DNA of 64,000 bases from Cochliopodium minus (lineage: Eukaryota > Discosea > Himatismenida > Cochliopodiidae), in NCBI GenBank assembly GCA_024220525.1, contig JAMYWO010000128.1, positions 1 to 64,000 of the forward strand, given 5' to 3'. The stretch's first letter is position 1. Each line of letters begins with the position of its first letter. Made by a program: the position numbers and the translations under genes. This document shows positions 22,371 through 31,095 of this stretch, one piece after another. Below the pieces are notes generated by a model that had not been told where the DNA came from, searched no databases, and worked only from the letters and a program-made list of their open reading frames with translations.

Positions 22371-23108
22371 TTTTTTTTTAAAAAAAGACCTTTCATTTAT
22401 TCTGTGATAAATTCATAAAATCAATAAGAAAATTTACATTGTAAAGATTTATTGTTAACAGTTAGATATAAATCAAAAAACAGATTTCATTCTTTGATTT
22501 AATATATGAATTTTCTTATTCTGTGAAATTAAAGTATCATTGAAATTTCATTTATTTATGTTGTGAGATGATTTATGGTTAAATAATATTTGGAACTTTG
22601 ATGAATTATCATCATGGTGAATATTGTTATTCTTTGATGAAAAATACAAATTTTTTATTTGAAATATTTTTATTTTATATCCTCCGCAACAGTTGAATAA
22701 AATATTTCAACGTAGAGGAACTTTAAAATCATAAATTAAAGAGATGTTAAATTTGATTGATTTTCATTTTTTTGTTTTTTTGTCAATTTTTTGGTTTTTC
22801 ATTTCAAATAGTTACAATGATATTAAAAAATTTAAGATTTTTTGGAGTTAAAAGTTTGTTTCGAACAAAGAAATGCAATTTAAAAGTTTTTAATTTCAAA
22901 AAATCATTTTTAAATTGGAGAAAATTAGATGGAGAAGGAGAGATATCGTGAATAATCATGGTTTATCTTCTTATTTTTGAAATCTGTTGAATTTAATATA
23001 GTTTCAGGATGATTATTGGTTTAAAATAAAAAAATTTTGAAGGAAATATATAATAAAAATAAAAAAAAATTCAAATTGCTTAAAAAAGAAGTTGTTCTTT
23101 TAGGGAAG
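22371..23108. promoter_or_regulatory. intergenic region between divergent genes; promoter of the giant cysteine-rich gene
   Basis: A 738-base AT-rich spacer separates the TPR gene (minus) and the 7.6-kb matrix gene (plus). It contains short inverted-repeat-like bits such as TTGAATAAAATATTTCAA near 22691, but no motif I can assign. A small ORF at 22757-22951 is not credible (see rejected items). Confidence 0.5.
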
Positions 23109-26100
23109 ATGAATAAAAATATTGCTATTTTCATTTTGATTGCAATAATATCAATGGCTTTTGCTGCAAGAACCACTAATGGTGGTGGAAGAGCTCAAGC
23201 CAGAGCACCTGCACCTGCACCAGCAGTTAGAGTTGCACCTGCAACAGCAGTTAGAGTTGCACCTGCACCACCAGTTAGAGTTGTACCCACCCAACCAAGA
23301 CCTCAAGTAACAAATGGAGGTGCTCCTAGAGCAACTATCACAAATGCAGGAAGAGCTACATTCATTCCTGCACCATTGCCGCCACTTCCACCAAGATCAA
23401 ATCCAAATGCTCCATCACCATGTGATTGTAATGCTGTAGCAGTGAACATTTGTGGATCAGCAGGTACAAATGTTGCAACTGCATGCAGAAGAAATCAAGC
23501 TACAGCTTGTAACACCAGATGTAAACCATCTACACCACTCCCACCTCCTCCTCCACCTGCTGCTCCTTGTGATTGTCAAGGACAAGCAAGAGCACAATGT
23601 GGAGCAGGACCAACCTTCAAAGCAACTAGATGTAGAAATAATGCATTTAACGTATGTCAAACCGCATGCAGAGGACCTGCACCACAACCACCAACTCCTG
23701 TAAATCAATGTGATTGCCAAGCTGTTGCTGTTCAAAAATGTGGATCTGCCGGAACATCCAGATCAACTGCTTGCAGAAACAACGAAGCAGCTGCTTGTCA
23801 AAGAAGATGTGCTCCACCTCAACCACCACAACCTCAACCTGGTCCATGTGATTGCCAAGCTCAATCAGTTTTTAAATGTGGTTCTGGAGCAACCTCTAAA
23901 TTTGCAGCTTGCAGAAATAACGAAATTGCAGCATGTAACTTGAGATGTAATCCTGCAAACCCTTGTGATTGCAATGCTATTGCTGTAGCAAAATGTGGAT
24001 CTGCTGGAACTTCCGTTCAAACTAGATGCAGAAACAACGAAATTGCTTCTTGCAAAACCAAATGTGCTCCTCCTCAACCACCTCAACCAACAAACCCATG
24101 TGATTGCCAAACCGTTGCAGCACAAAGATGTGGAAAAGGATTAACCTCTAAATTTGCAAAATGCAGAGCAAACGAAGCTAAAGCATGTCAACAAAGATGT
24201 GCACCACCACCAAATACTTGTGATTGCCAAGCTGTTGCTGTTGCAAAATGTGGAGCAGCAGGAACCTCTGTTCAAACTAGATGCAGAAATAACGAAATTG
24301 CAGCATGTAATACCAGATGTAACCCACCTGCAAATCCTTGTGATTGCCAAGCTGCAGCTGTAAGAAAATGTGGATCTGCTGGAACTTCTAAACAAACTAA
24401 ATGCAGAAACACAGAAATTCAAGATTGCTCAAGAAGATGTAACCCTGTTCCTCAAACACCTGTTAAACCTATAACTCCTGTTGTACCTGTTTTACCTGCA
24501 AATCCTTGTGATTGCATTGCAGCATCCATCACAAAATGTGGAAACGGACTAACTTCTAAATTTATTGCTTGCAGAAAAACCGAAGTAGCTTCATGCCAAA
24601 GAAGATGTACTCAACCTCCACCAACTACCCCAAATGCTTGCGACTGTGGAGCTGTAGCAGTTCAAAAATGTGGAAATGGATTAACCTCTAAATTTATTGC
24701 TTGCAGAAACAATGCTGTTCAAGCTTGCCAACAAAAATGTACCCAACCACCACCTCCTGCAAATGCTTGCGACTGTGTTGGAGCTTCTGTGAAAAAATGT
24801 GGAAACGGATTAACTTCTAAATTTATAAATTGCAGAAAAACCGAATTAGCATCTTGCCAAAGAAGATGTGCAACACCACCACCAACCACTCCAAATGCAT
24901 GTGATTGCCAAGCTGTAGCTGTTCAAAAATGTGGAGGAGCAGGAACCTCTGTTCAAACTAAATGCAGAAATAACGAAATTGCATCTTGCCAACAAAGATG
25001 TACCCCAGTTAATGCATGTGACTGTGATGCTCAAGCTGCTAAAAAATGTGGAAACGGATTAACTTCTAAATTTGCTAGATGTAGAAATACTGAAAGAGCA
25101 AACTGCCAACAAAAATGTGCTGTTCCTCCTGTGAAGCCACAACCTCCTGTAATTCTTCCACCACCTGTAACTCCACAACCTCCTGTAAACAATTGTGACT
25201 GTAATGCTGAAGCAATTAAACAATGTGGAAACGGATTAACTTCTAAATTCATTAAATGCAGAACTAATGCAAAGAACGCATGTACCAAAAGATGTACTCT
25301 TCCACAACCTCCTGTGACTCCGCAACCTCCTGTAAATACTTGTGATTGCGGTGCTGAAGCAATTAAACAATGTGGAAACGGATTAACTTCTAAATTCATT
25401 AAATGCAGAAACACTGCAGTTCAAGCTTGCCAACAAAGATGTGCACCTCAACCACCTGCAAACCCTTGCGATTGCGTTCAAGCTTCAATTAGAAAATGTG
25501 GAAACGGATTAACTTCTAAATTTGCAAAATGTAGAAAAACTGAAGTAGCATCTTGCCAAAAAAGATGTGAAGCACCTCAACCACCTGTTGACCAATGTGA
25601 CTGTACTGCTGAATCTGTAAGAAAATGCGGTAACGGATTGACTTCCAAATTTGTTGCTTGCAGAAGAAACGCAGCCCAAGCTTGCCAACAAAGATGTACC
25701 CCTGCAAATCCTTGTGACTGTGATGCTCACGCAATTAGAGTTTGCGGAAACGGGTTAACTTCCAAATTTATCAAATGCAGAAAAACTGCTAAAGCAACCT
25801 GCCAAGGAAACTGTAATCCTACTGTACCTCCAGTTCAACCACCAACTACACCTAACGTATGTGATTGTCAAGCTGCAGCTGTCAAAAAATGTGGAGCAGC
25901 AGGAACCTCAATCCAAACTGCTTGCAGAAATGCTGAAATCGTTGAATGTACCAAGAGATGTGCACCACCAACCAGATCTATTCCATGTGCAACAAACTGT
26001 GATGACAAAATTGATTGCACCCAAGATTCTTGTGACTTTTTGACTGGAAGATGTAGCAATGTTGCAGTTGATAAGAAATGTGATGACAACAACAAATGTA

Positions 26101-29100
26101 CAACTGATAAATGTTCTGCACAAGGATGTGTTCACACTCAAAAAGATTGCTCTGACAATGATGCATCCACAAGAGATTTCTGTGATGCTACCACTGGAAA
26201 CTGTGTTCATGTACCAATCACTTGCCCATCAACCAACTGTAAAGTTGCATCTACCTGCAAGTTGCAAGGATGCAAGACTGTTGACAGAGTTTGTAACGAT
26301 GGAAACCCATGTACCACTGATAGTTGTAACGAAAACACTGGATGCGTATTTACTCCAAATGATAAACTTTGTGATGATAATGATCCTTGCACCATTGACA
26401 GATGTGACATCAAAAAAGGATGTGTAAGAACTCCAGTTCAATGTAACGATAACAACCCTTGCACACAAGATGTTTGCGTTAAAGGACAATGTGAATACAT
26501 TTATGCTTGCAAAGATGCTGATAAATGTAACCTTTCTACTTGTAGTGCAGCTACTGGTTGCAAGACTTCCCCAAAGAACTGTGATGACTCCAATGCATGT
26601 ACCAAAGATTCTTGCGATCCATCTACCGGATGTGTCAACTCTCCTATCTCTTGTGATGACAATGATGCATGTACCATCGATCACTGCTGCCCAATCAAAG
26701 GATGTACTAACACCAAAAAGAACTGTGACGACAAAAACGCATGTACCAAAGACTCTTGTGTAAACGGAAAATGTGTAAACACTCCAATCACTTGTGATGA
26801 CAACAATGCTTGTACCGAAGATAGTTGTGATGCAATTTCTGGATGCAGATTTGTTCCAAAAACCATCAAAAACCCTGATGCATGTACCATTAGAACTTGT
26901 GATGCAACAAGAGGAATTATTGATACTCCTAGACACTGTGATGATGGAAACAAATGTACCGTAAACTATTGTGATGTTGAAAAAGGATGTCAAGTTTCCC
27001 AAAAGTTTGTTTCTGAAAACTGTGCTTCTGAAGCAGCAAGATGTGAAGGAAATGCTCTTTGCTTGAGACTTTTACCTCAAAGATGTCTCGAAGTACCATT
27101 TGGAAGATGTGCATCTAAGAACCAATACAAATGTGATCCTTCTAATGGTTTGATTGTTCAAAGAACTGATTGCCCACAAGGATGTGATGATGGTAATCCT
27201 TGTACCGTTGATTCCTGTGATGCAAACACCAACAAATGTGTCTACAAAGGAGTTGTATGTAAAGATAACAACTTGTGTACCATTGGAAAATGTGTAAATG
27301 GAGCTTGTGACTTTTCTGAAAAGAGAAATTGTGATGACAACAACGTTTGTACCACTGATTCTTGTGATGCTCAACTTGGTTGCCAATACAAAGCAAAGGA
27401 CTGTTCTGATAACAACCCATGTACCATTGATTTATGCTCAAAAGAAAAAGGTTGCCACCATGTACAAAAACCATGCGATGACAAGAACCCATGTACCACT
27501 GATTCTTGCGATCTTACTACCGGACAATGTGTATTTACTCCTAAAGCATGTAACGACTTTAATGCTTGCACCATTGATTCTTGTGATGTTGCTACCGGAA
27601 AATGCAGAAACACTGCAAAGAATTGTGATGACTCCAACGCATGTACCATTGATACCTGTGATGTTGAACGTGGATGCTTGCACACTCAATTGATCTGTGA
27701 TGATGCTAACGCATGTACTAAAGATTCTTGTGATCCAAAACAAGGATGCCAATTCAAATTGATCAACTGTGATGATAACAACGCATGTACCACCGATTCT
27801 TGCTCAAAATCTCAAGGATGTGTAAACACTCCTGTCCAATGTAACGATAATGATGTTTGTACCGATGATTCTTGCAACAAAGTTACTGGATGTGTCTTTA
27901 AAAAGAGAGAATCACCTGCAGGAGACAAGTGCTCAACTGTAAGATGTGATAAATCTGTAGGAGTTGTATTTGACAAGATTAAATGTAATGATAACAACCC
28001 ATGTACCATTGATACTTGTAACAAAGATACCGGATGTGTCTACAGCATTATTGTTTGTGATGATAACAATAAATGTACTCTTGACTGGTGTGACAGACAA
28101 ACCGGAAAGATTAACCATCAACCAATCAAATGTGATGACAACAACCCTTGCACTGAAGATTCTTGTGATCCTATTAAAGGATGTGTACACACTCCAACCG
28201 TTATTAACTGTAATGATAACAACAAGTGTACTCTTGATGGATGTAATGCTGAATTGAAATCTTGCTGGCATAAACCAATCTCTTGTGATGACAATGATGT
28301 ATGTACCAAAGATTCTTGCGATCCAGTTACCGGATGCAGACATGAACCACTCACTGCTGCTGATTTGGATGACAACAATGCATGTACCAAAGATTACTGT
28401 GTAACCAATAGAGGAATTGTTCACGAACCAATCACTTGCACCAACCAAGATAAATGCTTCAAGTCTGCTTGTGACCCAGTTAAAGGATGTGTATTCACTG
28501 GTGTTGATTGTAATGATAAGAACCCATGTACCACCGATAAATGTGTAAGTGGTGTATGTATTAATACTCCTGTTTCTTTTACTGCTCCTGATGCTTGCCA
28601 CACTGCATCTTGTAACCAAATTGATGGAAAAGCAGTATTTACCAAAAAGAACTGTAACGATAACAATGCTTGTACAGCAGACTCTTGCGATATTGCTACT
28701 GGAAAATGTGTAAACAAACTCATCTCTTGTAACGATGGTAACAGATGTACTACTGACAAATGTGACAACATCATTGGATGTGTTTACGAAAAGAAGAACT
28801 GTGATGACAACAACCCATGTACTGTCGATTCTTGCGCTGAACACTGCGGATGTATCAATACCCCAAAGAATGTTGATGACAACAACGCATGTACCAAAGA
28901 TTGGTGTGACGCAAAGACTGGAGAAGTTAAACACGAAGCTATTGTATGTGATGACAAGAACGCATGTACCATTGAATCTTGCGATCCTCTCTTTGGATGC
29001 TTGTCAAGACCAGTTGATATGGCAAAGAAAAATGCTGAAAATCCAAACAAATGCCTCATTCTCAGATGTACCCAAGCTAAAGGATTCTTCAGTGAAGCTG

Positions 29101-30746
29101 TTGTTTGTGATGACAAAGATGCATGTACCGATGACTCTTGCGACTCTGAATCTGGAAAATGCAGTAACGTTCCTAGAAGCTGTGATGATAACAACGCTTG
29201 TACCGATGACTCTTGTGATAAAGTTAAAGGATGTGTCCATACCCCAAAGAGCTGTGATGATAACAACGCTTGTACCGTAGATTCTTGCGATAGACAACAA
29301 GGTTGTATAAACACTCCTCAAGTTTGTAACGATAACAACGTATGTACTGATGACTCTTGTAATAACGGTGTTTGTGTATTTACCCCAAGAGCAATTGAAG
29401 AAAGTGAAGACAAATGTGTAATCAACTTGTGTGACAGAAAGAATGGTCCTTACACCAGAAATGTTGACTGTGATGACAAGAACCCATGTACTGAAGATTC
29501 TTGCGACTCTGCAACTGGTCTCTGCTCTCACAAAGGTAACAACTGTGATGATAACAACGCATGTACCAGAGATACATGTGACCAAACTTCTGGGAAATGT
29601 GTCAACATTGCTATTTCTTGCACTGATGGAAATGCATGTACCGTTGATACATGTGATGCTCAAAAGGGATGCATCAACTCTCCTAAATACAACATCAAAC
29701 AATTACAATCTGAAGACAAATGTAACACCTACACTTGCGATTCTTCCAACGGAAACTTAATCAAGACCCCAACTACTTGTAACGATGGTGACGCTTGTAC
29801 GATTGATACTTGTGATAAAGAAAAAGGTTGTGTATTTACTCCAAAAGACTGTGCTGGAACTGACTTGTGTAATACCGGATGTTGCGATAAGGCAACCGGA
29901 AAATGTACTTTCTCTGCAGTACAATGTAACGATAACAACAAATGTACAACTGACAGCTGTAACAAAGATAGCGGAAAATGCGAATACAGCAATATCATTT
30001 GTGATGACAATAACGCATGTACCACTGATAGCTGTAACAGAGATACTGGATTGTGTGTACACACTTTTAAAGTATGCAATGACAACAACGCATGTACCAA
30101 AGATTCTTGCAACGTCAAGACTGGAGAATGTGTATTTGAAGATATCACTCCTCAAATCCTTGCTCAAAACACTAACAAATGCCTCAACGCAAAATGTGAT
30201 CCAATAAAGGGACTTGTTACTTCTGAAATCACTTGCACATCTACTGATAAATGTTCTAAATCATTCTGTGATCCAACCAGAGGATGTGTCAACCAACCTG
30301 TTGTTTGCCAAGCTCCACCAAACTGTGGTTCTCCTTACAAATGTAACCCAACTAACGGAGTTTGTGAAATTGTTAGACCATCTTGTGATGATAACAATTC
30401 TTGTACCATTGATTCTTATGTTGATGGAGTTGGATGCCAAAACTTACAAAAATGCCAATCTAACAACTTGTGTGTTGTCCCATCTTGTGATAAAGCCAAT
30501 GGAGCTTGTCAATTTACCAACAAGAACTGTGATGATGGTAATGCATGTACTGTTGACTCTTGTAACCCTACTACCGGAAAATGTGTCAACACTCCTAAAT
30601 TTTGCTCTTGCCCAGCTGGAAGCACTGGATCTTGTAACGCTACTTCCGGACAATGCGAATATTTTCCAACTTGCAGAACTACTTCCGATTGTGAAAATGG
30701 AGGAAATTGTGATCCTGCAAGAGGATGTGTCATCGATAGAGAATAA
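23109..30746 (+). CDS. giant secreted cysteine-rich extracellular-matrix protein (six-Cys modules plus CTDC repeats)
   Basis: One uninterrupted exon encodes 2,545 residues. ATG 23109 begins a clear signal peptide (NKNIAIFILIAIISMAFA). A Pro/Ala/Arg linker (about 22-110) follows. Residues about 110-960 hold nineteen modules of about 34 residues of the form CDC..A.A..KCG...TS...CRN.E...C..RC, joined by Pro-rich spacers. From about 960 to the end are roughly sixty 24-residue repeats of the form CDDNNACTKDSCD...GCV.TP, the Dicty_CTDC repeat of Dictyostelium stalk and slug-sheath proteins EcmA/EcmB. There is no C-terminal hydrophobic segment or GPI signal, so it should be released to the matrix. 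The gene is intronless and GC-richer than its neighbours. A role in sheath, stalk or cyst wall is inferred from the repeats. Confidence 0.9.
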   Translation: MNKNIAIFILIAIISMAFAARTTNGGGRAQARAPAPAPAVRVAPATAVRVAPAPPVRVVPTQPRPQVTNGGAPRATITNAGRATFIPAPLPPLPPRSNPNAPSPCDCNAVAVNICGSAGTNVATACRRNQATACNTRCKPSTPLPPPPPPAAPCDCQGQARAQCGAGPTFKATRCRNNAFNVCQTACRGPAPQPPTPVNQCDCQAVAVQKCGSAGTSRSTACRNNEAAACQRRCAPPQPPQPQPGPCDCQAQSVFKCGSGATSKFAACRNNEIAACNLRCNPANPCDCNAIAVAKCGSAGTSVQTRCRNNEIASCKTKCAPPQPPQPTNPCDCQTVAAQRCGKGLTSKFAKCRANEAKACQQRCAPPPNTCDCQAVAVAKCGAAGTSVQTRCRNNEIAACNTRCNPPANPCDCQAAAVRKCGSAGTSKQTKCRNTEIQDCSRRCNPVPQTPVKPITPVVPVLPANPCDCIAASITKCGNGLTSKFIACRKTEVASCQRRCTQPPPTTPNACDCGAVAVQKCGNGLTSKFIACRNNAVQACQQKCTQPPPPANACDCVGASVKKCGNGLTSKFINCRKTELASCQRRCATPPPTTPNACDCQAVAVQKCGGAGTSVQTKCRNNEIASCQQRCTPVNACDCDAQAAKKCGNGLTSKFARCRNTERANCQQKCAVPPVKPQPPVILPPPVTPQPPVNNCDCNAEAIKQCGNGLTSKFIKCRTNAKNACTKRCTLPQPPVTPQPPVNTCDCGAEAIKQCGNGLTSKFIKCRNTAVQACQQRCAPQPPANPCDCVQASIRKCGNGLTSKFAKCRKTEVASCQKRCEAPQPPVDQCDCTAESVRKCGNGLTSKFVACRRNAAQACQQRCTPANPCDCDAHAIRVCGNGLTSKFIKCRKTAKATCQGNCNPTVPPVQPPTTPNVCDCQAAAVKKCGAAGTSIQTACRNAEIVECTKRCAPPTRSIPCATNCDDKIDCTQDSCDFLTGRCSNVAVDKKCDDNNKCTTDKCSAQGCVHTQKDCSDNDASTRDFCDATTGNCVHVPITCPSTNCKVASTCKLQGCKTVDRVCNDGNPCTTDSCNENTGCVFTPNDKLCDDNDPCTIDRCDIKKGCVRTPVQCNDNNPCTQDVCVKGQCEYIYACKDADKCNLSTCSAATGCKTSPKNCDDSNACTKDSCDPSTGCVNSPISCDDNDACTIDHCCPIKGCTNTKKNCDDKNACTKDSCVNGKCVNTPITCDDNNACTEDSCDAISGCRFVPKTIKNPDACTIRTCDATRGIIDTPRHCDDGNKCTVNYCDVEKGCQVSQKFVSENCASEAARCEGNALCLRLLPQRCLEVPFGRCASKNQYKCDPSNGLIVQRTDCPQGCDDGNPCTVDSCDANTNKCVYKGVVCKDNNLCTIGKCVNGACDFSEKRNCDDNNVCTTDSCDAQLGCQYKAKDCSDNNPCTIDLCSKEKGCHHVQKPCDDKNPCTTDSCDLTTGQCVFTPKACNDFNACTIDSCDVATGKCRNTAKNCDDSNACTIDTCDVERGCLHTQLICDDANACTKDSCDPKQGCQFKLINCDDNNACTTDSCSKSQGCVNTPVQCNDNDVCTDDSCNKVTGCVFKKRESPAGDKCSTVRCDKSVGVVFDKIKCNDNNPCTIDTCNKDTGCVYSIIVCDDNNKCTLDWCDRQTGKINHQPIKCDDNNPCTEDSCDPIKGCVHTPTVINCNDNNKCTLDGCNAELKSCWHKPISCDDNDVCTKDSCDPVTGCRHEPLTAADLDDNNACTKDYCVTNRGIVHEPITCTNQDKCFKSACDPVKGCVFTGVDCNDKNPCTTDKCVSGVCINTPVSFTAPDACHTASCNQIDGKAVFTKKNCNDNNACTADSCDIATGKCVNKLISCNDGNRCTTDKCDNIIGCVYEKKNCDDNNPCTVDSCAEHCGCINTPKNVDDNNACTKDWCDAKTGEVKHEAIVCDDKNACTIESCDPLFGCLSRPVDMAKKNAENPNKCLILRCTQAKGFFSEAVVCDDKDACTDDSCDSESGKCSNVPRSCDDNNACTDDSCDKVKGCVHTPKSCDDNNACTVDSCDRQQGCINTPQVCNDNNVCTDDSCNNGVCVFTPRAIEESEDKCVINLCDRKNGPYTRNVDCDDKNPCTEDSCDSATGLCSHKGNNCDDNNACTRDTCDQTSGKCVNIAISCTDGNACTVDTCDAQKGCINSPKYNIKQLQSEDKCNTYTCDSSNGNLIKTPTTCNDGDACTIDTCDKEKGCVFTPKDCAGTDLCNTGCCDKATGKCTFSAVQCNDNNKCTTDSCNKDSGKCEYSNIICDDNNACTTDSCNRDTGLCVHTFKVCNDNNACTKDSCNVKTGECVFEDITPQILAQNTNKCLNAKCDPIKGLVTSEITCTSTDKCSKSFCDPTRGCVNQPVVCQAPPNCGSPYKCNPTNGVCEIVRPSCDDNNSCTIDSYVDGVGCQNLQKCQSNNLCVVPSCDKANGACQFTNKNCDDGNACTVDSCNPTTGKCVNTPKFCSCPAGSTGSCNATSGQCEYFPTCRTTSDCENGGNCDPARGCVIDRE
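23422..25975 (+). repeat. 19 tandem six-cysteine modules (coding)
   Basis: Modules begin with CDC and end RC before a Pro-rich spacer, each with six cysteines. Two sub-types are mixed along the array: one with GSAGTSVQT-like centres (for example modules 5, 7, 12, 19) and one with GNGLTSKF centres (9-11, 13-18). DNA identity among GLTSKF modules is high (the stretch ggaaacggattaacttctaa recurs), which points to recent duplication or gene conversion. Confidence 0.85.
25989..30730 (+). repeat. about sixty CTDC-type cysteine repeats (coding)
   Basis: Units of about 72 bases encode C-[DN]-D-x-N-x-C-T-x-D-x-C followed by a shorter x-G-x-C-x-x-x-P segment. A few units diverge, for instance the stretch with FVSENCASEAARCEGNALC near 27005, which may be a spacer domain. 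Confidence 0.85.
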
Positions 30747-31095
30747 TTTATTTGACAATTTAAAATAAATAAAATAAAAAAATAAAAATATTAAAAAAAA
30801 AAAAATCAAGTCTAGAAAACATTTAACTAAGCAGTTTAAATGTTAGTTTTTTTTTCAATATGTGTTAAATTAAGTATACATTTGAAACAATCTTGCAAAT
30901 AATAAAAAAATTTAAATCACAATTACCCACATAAATCAATCATAAACATCGAAATTTTTCTCATTTTTGTTTATGCTTTATAAATAATAATTTAAAAAAT
31001 ATGTTTAGAATTTGAGAAATTCATTCATTCGTAGAAATTAATATTCAATAAATTTGGATTACTTCATTAAGTAATTCTTATTCTTTTTGATCAAT
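30747..31095. other. intergenic spacer, nothing recognised
   Basis: An AT-rich 349-base spacer between the giant matrix gene and the membrane CTDC gene, which lie on the same strand. It should contain the first gene's 3' processing site (AATAAA-like clusters at 30766-30790 and 30899-30906) and the second gene's promoter. Confidence 0.5.

Noticed and set aside
22757-22951. 64-codon plus-strand ORF upstream of the giant gene
   Set aside because: It lacks similarity to anything recognisable, is Phe/Lys-rich like non-coding AT DNA, and sits in the expected promoter.
25989-30730. Regular ~72-base periodicity resembling a CRISPR array or satellite
   Set aside because: The units are diverged in codon-wise fashion, encode a conserved cysteine pattern in one frame and lack constant repeat/unique spacer structure.
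23452-30768. Many overlapping frames on both strands, some 100-330 residues long
   Set aside because: They arise from the 72- and ~110-base coding repeats of the giant gene, which keep alternative frames open; only the Cys-patterned frame has a signal peptide and family match.
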